Program-made: the position numbers and the translations under genes
Notes under the pieces: generated by a model
Told to the model about the DNA's origin: nothing
What the model saw: the letters and a program-made list of their open reading frames with translations, nothing else
Databases searched by the model: none
Assembly: GCF_005222755.1 (NCBI RefSeq)
Contig: NZ_STGD01000002.1
Location: forward strand, 310,001 to 374,000
Direction of reading: 5' to 3'
Length of the DNA stretch: 64,000 nt
Source: Roseomonas sp. HF4
Lineage (GTDB): Bacteria; Pseudomonadota; Alphaproteobacteria; Acetobacterales; Acetobacteraceae
Part shown: piece after piece, positions 19,764-27,822 of the stretch
How the letters are laid out: each line of letters opens with the position of its first letter
Position numbering within the stretch: position 1 is the stretch's first letter

Positions 19764-20375
19764 CTAGACGCTCGGGGTGGCGGGGGCGGCGGCGGGCTTT
19801 GCAGTGGCGGTCGGGCCGGCAGGCTCGGTCGCGGCGGGCGGCTCGGCTGCGGCGGGCGGCGGCGGGGCCGCGGCGATGGACAACTGCTCGGCCGGGGCGG
19901 GCCCCACCTCGGCCGGCGGCACGAAGGCCGGCGCGGGGGCAGCCTCGACCGGCGGAAGGGGTGGCGGCGGCGGTGCCTGCCAGCGCGCCACGTCGGGGGG
20001 GACGAAGGCCGGCGCGTTCTCCGGTACCGGCGGCTCATAGGGCGCGGGCGGCGTGTAGGTCTCGGCCATCGGGTTGTCGAAGGCCTTACGCACCGTGCCG
20101 TCGGAATCGACCGTCTTCTCGATCTGGCCCTTGAGGTCGAAGTTGCGGATGTCGCTGATCGTATTGCGCACGTCGGCGATCTGGTTGCGCACGTCGTCGA
20201 GCTTGGCCTCGCGGACAAGCTCGTCCGCCTGCTGCTGGAATTCGCCGATCTTGCGGCGCAGCGACTGGATGCCCTTCGCCACGCCCTTGATGGCGTCGGG
20301 CAGGTCCTTAGGCCCGATGACGACAAGCGCCACCACGGCAATCAAGGCGATCTCCGACCAGGCGAGGTCCAGCAT
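19764..20375 (-). CDS. tatB: Twin-arginine translocase subunit TatB
   Basis: This 203-residue protein has one N-terminal membrane helix (LAWSEIALIAVVALVVIGP). The family signature GPKDLPDAIKG follows, then an amphipathic helix (KGIQSLRRKIGEFQQQADELV) and a long proline/alanine-rich tail typical of alphaproteobacterial TatB. TatB and TatC form the substrate receptor. No tatA lies beside it; the preceding gene is an ABC ATPase instead. A stable hairpin ends about 10 bases before the ATG, next to the GGGAA ribosome-binding site. Confidence 0.95.
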   Translation of the reverse strand: MLDLAWSEIALIAVVALVVIGPKDLPDAIKGVAKGIQSLRRKIGEFQQQADELVREAKLDDVRNQIADVRNTISDIRNFDLKGQIEKTVDSDGTVRKAFDNPMAETYTPPAPYEPPVPENAPAFVPPDVARWQAPPPPPLPPVEAAPAPAFVPPAEVGPAPAEQLSIAAAPPPPAAAEPPAATEPAGPTATAKPAAAPATPSV

Positions 20376-20385
20376 GCGTTCCCTG

Positions 20386-20414
20386 CTCCCCCGGCCCTTC
20401 TGCCGTCGGGGGAG
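20386..20414 (-). terminator. Hairpin between ABC ATPase gene and tatB
   Basis: Stem CTCCCCCG/CGGGGGAG (8 bp) with an inner GGC/GCC pair, 3' of the ABC ATPase stop and ending about 10 bases before the tatB ATG. There is no T-run. It may end the upstream message weakly or shield the tatB ribosome-binding region. Confidence 0.4.
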
Positions 20415-20462
20415 GACCCGTTAGCAGGAAGCCGGCACGCCGCCAATGCGGCTCGCCCTTAT

Positions 20463-21509
20463 CTAGGAAGCCTCGGGCGGAAAGACGAAGGCCCGTTCCG
20501 GGTCCAGCGACACTGTCACGCGCTCCCCGCGCGCGAGCCGCCCGCCCGGGGGCAGCCGGGCGTGGAGGTGCAGCAGCCCCCCCGCCCCATCGGGCAGCGC
20601 CAGGTGGACCATGGTTGTGGCCCCGAGCAGGCGGCAGGCCTCGACCTCCGCCTGCCGCGCCTCCGCGGCGCCAAGGCGCAGCCCTTCCGGGCGCACCAGC
20701 ACCTCGGCTGCGGCGCCGTCCGGCAATCCGGCGGCCGGCAGGCCGCCGATCGCGGTCTCCGCCATGCCGGACCGCACGCGCGCCGGCAGCCGGTTCACCT
20801 CGCCGAGGAAGGTCGCCACGTAGCGGTCGGCCGGCGCGAAATAGAGCGCCTCCGGCGGGCCGACCTGCAGCACCCGGCCTTCCCGCATCAAGGCGATGCG
20901 GTCGCCCATGAACATCGCCTCCTCCGAATCATGCGTGACCAGCAGGGTCGCGATTCCGGAGGTCTGCAACACGTGCAGCGTGTCGTCGCGCACCTGTTCG
21001 CGGAGGCGGGCATCGAGGCTGGCGAAGGCTTCGTCCAGCAGCAGCACGGCCGGCCGCGGCGCCAGCGCGCGGGCAAGCGCCACGCGCTGCTGCTGCCCGC
21101 CCGAGAGCATATGCGGGAAGGCATTCTGGTAGGATTCGAGACCGACGCGGGCGAGCGCGTCCATGACCCGCCAGACGCGTTCCCCCTTCGGTGCGAAGCG
21201 CAGCCCGAAGGCGACGTTCTCGGCCACCGTCAGATGCGGGAACAGCGCGTAGTCCTGGAACACGAAGCCGACGCCGCGCTTCTCCGGCGGCACGTCCCTC
21301 CCCGGCTCCGCGATCACCTGGCCGCCGAGTTCGATCCGCCCGGATTGCAGCGGCTCGAGCCCCGCGGCAAGCCGCAGCAGCGTCGTCTTGCCGCAACCCG
21401 AGGCGCCGAGCAGGCAGACGATCTCCCCCGGTGCGACGGCGAGATCGATGCCGCGCAGCACCTCGCGCGCGCCATAGGCGTGGTGGATGTCGTGGAAGAC
21501 GAGGGACAC
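20463..21509 (-). CDS. ABC transporter ATP-binding protein (FbpC/PotA-like)
   Basis: This 348-residue importer-type ATPase has Walker A GASGCGKTT (35-43), Q-loop FVFQDYALFPHL, signature LSGGQQQRVALARAL, Walker B LLLDEAFASLD and switch His in LVTHDSEEA. A C-terminal TOBE domain (VRPEGLRLG onward) is of the Fe3+/polyamine/sulfate class. No permease or binding-protein gene lies nearby, so its partners are unknown. The start is GTG at 21509 with only AAGAAA upstream. It interrupts the usual scpB-tatABC neighbourhood and has REP-like repeats on its upstream side, which suggests insertion. Confidence 0.88.
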   Translation of the reverse strand: MSLVFHDIHHAYGAREVLRGIDLAVAPGEIVCLLGASGCGKTTLLRLAAGLEPLQSGRIELGGQVIAEPGRDVPPEKRGVGFVFQDYALFPHLTVAENVAFGLRFAPKGERVWRVMDALARVGLESYQNAFPHMLSGGQQQRVALARALAPRPAVLLLDEAFASLDARLREQVRDDTLHVLQTSGIATLLVTHDSEEAMFMGDRIALMREGRVLQVGPPEALYFAPADRYVATFLGEVNRLPARVRSGMAETAIGGLPAAGLPDGAAAEVLVRPEGLRLGAAEARQAEVEACRLLGATTMVHLALPDGAGGLLHLHARLPPGGRLARGERVTVSLDPERAFVFPPEAS

Positions 21510-21542
21510 TTTTTCTTGCCCTCAGACGCCCGGCGCCGGCAT

Positions 21543-21580
21543 GCGCTTCCGGATCGCGCCGGGGCGCGGTCCGGGGAAGC
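21543..21580. repeat. REP-like palindromic repeat, copy 1
   Basis: Contains the imperfect palindrome CCGGATCGCGCCGGGGCGCGGTCCGG. Copy 2 (21684-21720) shares its 5' and 3' flanks. Both copies are followed by a TCAGGCGSCGGC-type module that ends near CATCCG, and the same module also precedes copy 1. Confidence 0.7.
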
Positions 21581-21683
21581 CTTTGCCGGCCTCAGGCGCC
21601 GGCGCCGTCATCCGGCGGCCCGGCTGGCGCGCCATGCACTGGCGCGCCGGGCCGGGATGGCGGGCTGGGCGCGGTCGCGCTTC

Positions 21684-21720
21684 GCGCTCCCGGATCGCGT
21701 CGGGGCGCGATCCGAGGGAA
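21684..21720. repeat. REP-like palindromic repeat, copy 2
   Basis: CGGATCGCG-TCGGGG-CGCGATCCG is a perfect 9-bp stem, and the element is about 80 percent alike to copy 1 by eye. A separate inverted repeat, GGCGCGCC...GGCGCGCC, lies between the two copies at 21626-21648. Together they fill the 242-bp spacer between scpB and the ABC ATPase gene. Confidence 0.75.
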
Positions 21721-21751
21721 TGTGCTTCAGGCGGCGGCATCCGATGGGCCG

Positions 21752-22609
21752 TCACGGACGGTCGCCGCCCGGCTCCGGGGCGTCTTCGCCGGCCGTAGCC
21801 TCGGCCGGTGCCTCCTCCGTCACCCCGGTCGGGCCGAACGGCAGGGCGGGCGCGGTCTCGGCGCTCACCAGTTCCTCCTTGCGCGGCAGGTCGCCCAGCG
21901 CCTTCAGGCCGAATTGCTCCAGGAAACGGGGCGTGGTCCCCCAGAGGGTCGGCCGGCCCGGCACCTCCCGCCGCCCGCGCGGCGCGATGAGGCCGAGTTC
22001 GAGCAGCGCCTCGAGCGTCGTCTGGGACAGCGTCGCACCGCGGATCTCCTCGACCTCGCCGCGCGTACAGGGCTGGTGGTAGGCGATGACCGACAGCGCC
22101 TCCATGGCCGCGCGCGGCAGCCGGCGCGGCGCCTGGACCACCTTGGTCAGGCGCTGCGCGAGGTCGGGCGCGGTGCGGAAGGCCCAGCCCCCGGCCACCT
22201 CGGCCAGCACCACGCCGCGGCCCTCGCAGGCGTCGGCCAGCGTGGCGACGGCGAGCGCCGGCGGCACCGCCTCCGGCAGCACAGCGGCCAGCATGGCGGG
22301 CGTGACCGGGCGGTCGGAGGCGAAGATCAGCGCCTCGGTGATCCGGGCGGCCTCGGCGAGCAGCGCCGGGTCGGGGGGCTCGGCTGCCGTATCGGCGCCG
22401 GCCTCCGGGGCTCGTTCGATATGGCCGGAAGTCGCGGTGCCGGCGCCCTCCGCCGGCGTGGCGTTGGCCACGGCATCCTCGCGGTCCGTCGTGGCGGTGT
22501 CCCGATCCCCGCCGGCCACCGCCGGCGCAGCCTCCGGCCGCGGGCCGGGGTCGTGCTTCGCTTCCCCCGCACCGGGCAAGCTGTCCGGCGGATCAGCCGG
22601 TGCGTTCAT
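21752..22609 (-). CDS. scpB: Segregation and condensation protein B
   Basis: This 285-residue kleisin-associated subunit of the SMC-ScpAB chromosome condensin forms dimers of winged helices. An alanine/proline-rich, poorly ordered N-terminal tail of about 85 residues precedes the core. The core starts ARITEALIFASDRPVT and includes ALSVIAYHQPCTRGEVEEIRG, LIAPRGRREVPGRPTLWGTT and FLEQFGLKALGDLP, the family's conserved strings. The ATG at 22609 overlaps the end of scpA by 17 bases, which implies coupled translation. A longer start at 22726 is unlikely because it adds arginine-rich noise. Confidence 0.94.
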   Translation of the reverse strand: MNAPADPPDSLPGAGEAKHDPGPRPEAAPAVAGGDRDTATTDREDAVANATPAEGAGTATSGHIERAPEAGADTAAEPPDPALLAEAARITEALIFASDRPVTPAMLAAVLPEAVPPALAVATLADACEGRGVVLAEVAGGWAFRTAPDLAQRLTKVVQAPRRLPRAAMEALSVIAYHQPCTRGEVEEIRGATLSQTTLEALLELGLIAPRGRREVPGRPTLWGTTPRFLEQFGLKALGDLPRKEELVSAETAPALPFGPTGVTEEAPAEATAGEDAPEPGGDRP

Positions 22610-23351
22610 CCGTCGTCCCCTCCTCGGGCCGGCGGCGGACCAGGATCGGGCCGAAGGCCTCCTCCTGGCGCAACTCGATGCCGCCGCCGCGCGCCATCTC
22701 CAACCCCGCCACGAGCGTGCTGGCAAGGGCCGCGCGACGTTCGACGGGGTCGAGGATCGTATCGGGCAGGAAGCCCTGCAGCACCGTCCAGGACGGCAGC
22801 GCGCCGACCAGGCGCGTCAGGCGCTCCAGCGCGTCCTGCACCGTGAACAGCTTGCGCGGCTTCGGGCGGTACGGCCGCCGCGCCAGCGCACGCCGCCGCG
22901 CCGCGACATAGCCCTGCAACAGGGAGGAAAGGTCGGCATGGAGCCCGGACCGGTCCTCGACGCGAAGGCTCTCCGGCGCGCCGCGGCCGAACACGTCATG
23001 GCCGAGCCAGGGCCGGCGGTTCAGCCAGAGCGCGGCGGCCCGCATGCGCTGCAACTCGGCCAGCCGTTCCGCCAGCGTCTCGGCCAGCGCCTCGGCGTCC
23101 TCGCCCTCGGCCTCCTCGGGCGGCACCAGCAGGCGGGATTTCAGCCAGGCGAGCCAGGCGGCCATGACCAGCCAGTCGGCAGCCAGTTCGAGCCGCACGC
23201 GGCGCGCCCCTTCGATCACCGCCAGATACTGGTCCACCAGCGCCACGATCGAGATGCGCGCGACGTCCACCTTCTGCGCGCGCGCGAGTTCCAGCAGCAG
23301 GTCGAGCGGCCCTTCGAAGCCGTCCAGGCTGAGATGCAGGCTCTCGCTCAT
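22593..23351 (-). CDS. scpA: Segregation and condensation protein A
   Basis: This 252-residue kleisin subunit bridges SMC heads. The N-terminal signature DGFEGPLDLLLELARAQKVD is followed by the helical DQYLAVIEGARRVRLELAADWLVMAAWLAWLKSRLLVP region and a C-terminal winged-helix part (LEMARGGGIELRQEEAFGPI). The ATG at 23351 overlaps the site-2 protease stop by 4 bases (ATGA). The order M50 protease-scpA-scpB downstream of nagZ is conserved in Rhodospirillales. Confidence 0.94.
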   Translation of the reverse strand: MSESLHLSLDGFEGPLDLLLELARAQKVDVARISIVALVDQYLAVIEGARRVRLELAADWLVMAAWLAWLKSRLLVPPEEAEGEDAEALAETLAERLAELQRMRAAALWLNRRPWLGHDVFGRGAPESLRVEDRSGLHADLSSLLQGYVAARRRALARRPYRPKPRKLFTVQDALERLTRLVGALPSWTVLQGFLPDTILDPVERRAALASTLVAGLEMARGGGIELRQEEAFGPILVRRRPEEGTTDERTG

Positions 23352-24055
23352 CGCGCCCCTCCATGCCCCGCCAGCAGCAGCACCAGGTCGAAGGCCGGGG
23401 CCACGACATGGCGCAGGAACAGGCCCATCGGGTCCCAGGCCGGGATCGCCAGCGGCAGCAGGAACAGGCCCAGGATCACGATCAGCAACCCATAGCGTTC
23501 GAGGCTGGCGAGCGCCATGGCCGGGCCGCGCGGCAGGATGCCGACCATGATCCGGCCGCCATCCAGCGGCGGCAGCGGCAGCAGGTTGAACAGGCCGAGC
23601 ACGAGGTTCGCCAGCATCATCAGCGCAACGAAACGCAGCAGGAAGCGTGCCGTCTCGGGGTCCAGCACCCCCTCCCCCGCGATCACCGCATGGGCCGACA
23701 GCGCCGCCGCGAAGGCGAGCACGGCATTGATCCCCGGCCCCGCCGCGGCCACCAGCACCATGCCCCAGCGCGGGCTGCGCAGCCGCCAGATGTCCACGGG
23801 CACGGGCTTGGCCCAGCCGAACACCGCCTCCACCCGCCCCATGGCCAGCAACTGCCCCGCGATCATCAGCCCCGGCACCAGCAGCGTGCCGAAGGGATCG
23901 ACGTGACGGATCGGGTTGAGGCTGATCCGCCCCAGGCGCTTGGCCGTGTCGTCGCCGAGCGCCAGCGCGGCATAGCCGTGCGCGGCCTCGTGCAGCGTGA
24001 TGGCGAGCACGGCGGCCAGCACCGCCGCCGCCGCTTCCGGAAGCCAGTCGGGCAT
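23348..24055 (-). CDS. Site-2 protease family membrane metalloprotease (M50)
   Basis: This 235-residue intramembrane protease has its zinc motif HEAAH at residues 22-26 in the first helix. The second active-site motif, NLLPLPPLDGGRI, lies in a later helix. Loop features SLNPIRHVDPFGT and FGWAKPVPVD are those of the short, soil-bacterial M50 (YwhC/rasP-like) group without a PDZ domain. Its substrates are unknown. Start and stop overlap the neighbouring genes (1 base with nagZ, 4 bases with scpA), so it is a central member of this operon. Confidence 0.92.
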   Translation of the reverse strand: MPDWLPEAAAAVLAAVLAITLHEAAHGYAALALGDDTAKRLGRISLNPIRHVDPFGTLLVPGLMIAGQLLAMGRVEAVFGWAKPVPVDIWRLRSPRWGMVLVAAAGPGINAVLAFAAALSAHAVIAGEGVLDPETARFLLRFVALMMLANLVLGLFNLLPLPPLDGGRIMVGILPRGPAMALASLERYGLLIVILGLFLLPLAIPAWDPMGLFLRHVVAPAFDLVLLLAGHGGAR

Positions 24056-25086
24056 CAGGCTGGCCGCGCGGTCGGGTCGTCGCCGGGCGGTGCGGCGGCG
24101 CGGGCATCGAGCGCCGCATCGCGCAGGGCCCGCAGCAGGGCCGGATCGCGGCCGTAAAGCGCGTCGCGCGCCAAGCGGGCGGCGGCCATGCGTTCCGCCG
24201 CACGGTCGGACAGCGGCGGGCAGGCGGCCAGCAGGGCAGCGGTGTCCGCAATCCGCCCGGTGCAATGCAGCACCAGGTCGCAGCCGGCGGCCAGCGACGC
24301 GTCCGCCAGGTCGTTCGACGCCCCGGCCAGCGCCCCCATCGCGATGTCGTCGGTCACGAGCACGCCGTCGAAGCCGATCGCGCCGCGGATGATGTCCTGG
24401 ATCACGGCACGGGAGATGGTGGCGGGCAGCGCCGCATCCCAGGCCTCGTAGAGCACATGCGCCGTCATCGCCCAGGCGCCCGACCGCGCGAGGGCCCGGA
24501 ACGGCGCGATGTCGGCATCGAGGTCGCGGGGGGGCGCGGCCACGCGCGGCAATTCGTGGTGGCTGTCGGCCGTGGCGCGGCCATGGCCGGGGATGTGCTT
24601 GACCACCGGGATGGCGCCACCCGCCTGCAGCCCCGCCACCCAGGCGGCGCCGATGCGCGCCACCTCGGCCGGGTCGGCGGAGAGCGCGCGGTCGCCGATC
24701 ACGCCATGCGCGCCGGGCAGGCGCAGGTCCAGCACGGGGGCGCAGACGACATCGAGCCCCGCCGCGGCGCAGGCCGCGCCGAGCAGCAACGCATTGGCGT
24801 GGACGGCGGGATCCGGCGCGCCCTCCAGGGCGGCGGCGGGGGGAAAACGGTCCCAGTGCGGCGGCCTCAGGCGCGCGACCCGGCCGCCCTCCTGGTCCAC
24901 GAGGATCGGCGCCGTGGCGCCGAGGATGCCGCGGATGTCGTCCGCCAGGCGGCGCAGTTGCGCCGGCTCCACGACATTGCGCGCGAAGAGGATGGCGCCC
25001 GCCGGCGGCCGGGCGCGCAGCAGCGCCGCCTCCTCCGCCGTCAGGTCCGGCCCCGAGAGGCCGATGATCGCCGCGCGCGGGGTCAC
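24055..25086 (-). CDS. nagZ: Beta-N-acetylglucosaminidase
   Basis: This 343-residue GH3 enzyme removes GlcNAc from anhydro-muropeptides in cytoplasmic cell-wall recycling. The catalytic His/Asp loop is KHIPGHGRATADSHHELP and the nucleophile Asp is in LVTDDIAMGAL. ILVDQEGGRVARL near the N-terminus is also typical. It has no signal peptide. GTG at 25086 starts VTPRAAIIGLSG, which fits the family; the frame is open to 25305 but only overlaps the SPOR gene. It follows the SPOR gene by 16 bp. Confidence 0.93.
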   Translation of the reverse strand: MTPRAAIIGLSGPDLTAEEAALLRARPPAGAILFARNVVEPAQLRRLADDIRGILGATAPILVDQEGGRVARLRPPHWDRFPPAAALEGAPDPAVHANALLLGAACAAAGLDVVCAPVLDLRLPGAHGVIGDRALSADPAEVARIGAAWVAGLQAGGAIPVVKHIPGHGRATADSHHELPRVAAPPRDLDADIAPFRALARSGAWAMTAHVLYEAWDAALPATISRAVIQDIIRGAIGFDGVLVTDDIAMGALAGASNDLADASLAAGCDLVLHCTGRIADTAALLAACPPLSDRAAERMAAARLARDALYGRDPALLRALRDAALDARAAAPPGDDPTARPA

Positions 25087-25102
25087 GGGACGCCGCGCCG
25101 CG

Positions 25103-25840
25103 TCAGCGCACGACGATGCAGGGAACGTTGCGCTCGCGGACCTGGTCGCAGAAGGCACGGGCCGAGGCGGCATCGGCGAAGCCGCCGGTGCGCAACCTGT
25201 AGAGCGTGGTCTGGCCGTCGCGCTCGAAGCGCACGACCTGCGGGCGGAAGGCGCCGAGCAGGTCGGCGTGGCGCCGCGCCAGCCGGTCCCATTCGCCGCG
25301 CGCATCGGCGTCCGAGGTCAGCGCGCCGAGTTGAACGCGGATCGTGCCGCCGGGCGCGGGCTCGGGCCGGGCGGCGGGTGCCGTCGCCGCGGCGGGCTGT
25401 GCCGGCGCGGATTGCGGCGCGGCAGCCTGCGGCGCGGCTGCCGCGGTCACGGTGGGCGGCGGCGCCGCCGTGCGCGGGGCCGCGACCTCGACCGGCGGCG
25501 GCGCCATCTGGGCGCGCAGCGCGTCGATCCGCGGGGCCTCGGGCTCGGGCGCCAGGCTCGCGCCCGGCATGGCCGTGCTGCCGCGGTTCCGTTCGAAGAT
25601 CAGTTCGTCCTGGTTCGGCACGCGCAACCCGCCGGGATCGTCGGGGCGGACCTTGATCGGCCGGGGGTCGGCCTCGATCAGCGGCGCATTGCGCGGCCCC
25701 GACCCGCCGGCGATGCCCCAGACCAGGGCAGCCGCCACGACCACGGTCGAGGCCAGCCCGCCGCCGATCGCAATGAGCCGCCAGTTCGGGCCGGTTTCCG
25801 CCGGCCGCATGCGGTAGGACGGAATCGGTACATCGGTCAC
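25103..25840 (-). CDS. SPOR-domain membrane protein
   Basis: This 245-residue protein has a short cytoplasmic start, one membrane helix (about 21-46, LIAIGGGLASTVVVAAALVW), a long proline/alanine-rich periplasmic linker and a C-terminal SPOR domain (about 165-245). The SPOR domain runs from IRVQLGALTSDADARGEWDRL to [24 protein letters not shown] domains bind denuded peptidoglycan glycan strands at the division septum, so the protein is probably recruited there. The start is GTG at 25840, 30 bp after argS, and the gene is followed by nagZ, all in one operon linked to cell-wall turnover. Confidence 0.88.
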   Translation of the reverse strand: MTDVPIPSYRMRPAETGPNWRLIAIGGGLASTVVVAAALVWGIAGGSGPRNAPLIEADPRPIKVRPDDPGGLRVPNQDELIFERNRGSTAMPGASLAPEPEAPRIDALRAQMAPPPVEVAAPRTAAPPPTVTAAAAPQAAAPQSAPAQPAAATAPAARPEPAPGGTIRVQLGALTSDADARGEWDRLARRHADLLGAFRPQVVRFERDGQTTLYRLRTGGFADAASARAFCDQVRERNVPCIVVR

Positions 25841-25870
25841 GCGCGCCCCCCTTCGGGCCGACCGCGGCCC

Positions 25871-27709
25871 TCAGCGCATCTCCTCAACCGGCGTCACCCC
25901 CATGACGCCGAGGCCCGAGCGGATCAACGTCGCGGTCGCCGCGACGAGGGCCAGCCGGGCCCGGGTCGCTTCCGGCTCCTCCGCGCGGATGAAGCGCAGG
26001 GTGGAATCGTCGCGACCGCGGTTCCACAATACATGAAAGTCCGAGGCCAAGTCTTGGAGAAAGAACGCGATCCGGTGCGGCTCACGCGATGCTGCGGCCG
26101 CTTCCACCGTGCGCGGCCAGGCGGCGATGCGCCGGATCAGGGCCATTTCCGCCGGGTCGGCCAGCGCATCGAGCGGCGCCGAGGCCAGCTCCGCCACCGG
26201 CGGGTCGCCCGCCTGGCGCAGCACGGACCGGCAGCGCGCATGCGCGTACTGCACGTAGAATACCGGGTTGTCGCGCGACTGCTCCACCACCTTGTCGAGG
26301 TCGAATTCCATCTGCGCGTCCGACTTGCGCGTCAGCATCGTGAAGCGCACCGCGTCGCGGCCCACTTCCTCGATGAGGTCGCGCAGCGTGACGTAGGTGC
26401 CGGCGCGCTTCGACATGCGCACGGGCTCGCCCGCCTTCATGACGTGCACGATCTGGCACAGCACGATCTCGAGCGGTACGCGCCCATCCGAGACAGCGCG
26501 CACCGCGGCCTGCATGCGGCTGACATAGCCGCCATGGTCGGCGCCCCAGACGTCGATCAGCAGGTCGTGCCCGCGTGCGACCTTGTCGGCGTGGCAGGCG
26601 ATGTCGTTGGCGAAATATGTGTTCGAGCCATCCGACTTGCGCAGCGGCCGGTCAACGTCGTCGCCGAAATCGGTCGCGCGGAACAGCGTCTGCGGGCGGG
26701 GTTCCCAGTCCTCGGGCGTCTTGCCCTTGGGCGGTTCCAGCACGCCCTCGTAGATCAGGCCCTTGTCCTGCAGCAGGCGGACGGCGCCCTGCACGGCGCC
26801 GGCCTCGACCAGGGCGCGCTCGCTCAGGAACACGTCCTGGTTGACGCCGAGGAGCGCGAGATCCTCGCGGATCTCGGCCATCATCATCGCGACCGCGGTC
26901 TCGCGGCAGGTGTCGAGCCAGGCGGTCCGCACGAGCCAGCCGCGTTCGAGCGCGGGCTCGAAGGCCGAGATCGTCTCGTCTTCCTTCAGCATGCCGGGCT
27001 CGATGCGGCGCGGCGCCAGGCTGTCGCCGAAGCGCGCGGCCAGCGCATCGCCGACCGCGACCAGGTAGTCGCCGCGGTATTGCAGCGTGACGCCGAAGCG
27101 GCGCTCGGCGGATTCGGCATTCCACTCGTCGGAATCGAGGGTAATGGCGCGCAGGTATCGCCAATAGGCCGCCCAGCCGAGCGCCGCGACCTGGTTGCCG
27201 GCGTCGTTGACGTAGTATTCCTTGGTGACGGCGAAGCCCGCCTTGGCCATCAGGTTGGCCAGCGCGTCGCCGACCACGGCGCCGCGGCAATGCCCGACAT
27301 GCATCGGCCCCGTCGGATTGGCCGAGACGTATTCGACATTGGCCCGCAGGCCGGCGCCCATCCGGCTGTCACCGAAGGCCTCCCCCGCGCGCAGAACGGC
27401 GGGCACCTGGGCGCGCAGGAAATCCTCCCGCAGCCGGAGGTTGACGAAGCCCGGGCCGGCCGGCGTGGCCTCGACCACCATGGGCAGCGCCAGCAGGCGC
27501 TCGGACAGCGCTGCGGCCAGCTTGGCCGGCGGCATGCGCGCTGGCTTCGCGGCGACCAGCGCGGCATTGGTCGCCATGTCGCCATGCGCGGCGTCGCGCG
27601 GCGGCTCGACCTGCACGCGAGCCAGCGCCTCAGCCGGCAGGTCGGGCACCAGGGCGGCGAGCGCGCCGCGCACCTCCTGCGTCAGCAGGGTGAAGATGTT
27701 CTCGGTCAT
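25871..27709 (-). CDS. argS: Arginyl-tRNA synthetase
   Basis: This 612-residue class I synthetase has the HIGH motif in NPTGPMHVGHCRGA and the KMSK-like RMSKRAGTYVTL. The N-terminal additional domain (tRNA D-loop recognition) and the anticodon-binding C-terminus ending in VTPVEEMR are complete. The ATG at 27709 gives MTENIFTLLTQEVRGAL; longer frames upstream are not supported. It is the first gene of the long minus-strand run argS-SPOR-nagZ-M50-scpA-scpB and diverges from a broken dehydrogenase gene. Confidence 0.97.
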   Translation of the reverse strand: MTENIFTLLTQEVRGALAALVPDLPAEALARVQVEPPRDAAHGDMATNAALVAAKPARMPPAKLAAALSERLLALPMVVEATPAGPGFVNLRLREDFLRAQVPAVLRAGEAFGDSRMGAGLRANVEYVSANPTGPMHVGHCRGAVVGDALANLMAKAGFAVTKEYYVNDAGNQVAALGWAAYWRYLRAITLDSDEWNAESAERRFGVTLQYRGDYLVAVGDALAARFGDSLAPRRIEPGMLKEDETISAFEPALERGWLVRTAWLDTCRETAVAMMMAEIREDLALLGVNQDVFLSERALVEAGAVQGAVRLLQDKGLIYEGVLEPPKGKTPEDWEPRPQTLFRATDFGDDVDRPLRKSDGSNTYFANDIACHADKVARGHDLLIDVWGADHGGYVSRMQAAVRAVSDGRVPLEIVLCQIVHVMKAGEPVRMSKRAGTYVTLRDLIEEVGRDAVRFTMLTRKSDAQMEFDLDKVVEQSRDNPVFYVQYAHARCRSVLRQAGDPPVAELASAPLDALADPAEMALIRRIAAWPRTVEAAAASREPHRIAFFLQDLASDFHVLWNRGRDDSTLRFIRAEEPEATRARLALVAATATLIRSGLGVMGVTPVEEMR

Positions 27710-27822
27710 TGGGGATTCGCCCAGATCTGTCGGCCCGTGTGATACGCCAGCACGGGCGGCGGCGTTAGCCATGCGCGGAAAGGCACCTCCGGGCCGCCTG
27801 CCGTCAAGCCAGGGAGGCATCC

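Noticed and set aside
21510-21755. A tatA or other small gene in the scpB-ABC ATPase spacer
   Set aside because: The only minus-strand frame translates the palindromic repeats and lacks a membrane helix or TatA motif.
17814-22082. Plus-strand frame of 1422 codons across serS, tatC, tatB and the ABC ATPase
   Set aside because: It spans several genes and spacers on the opposite strand and has only compositional bias, no family motif.
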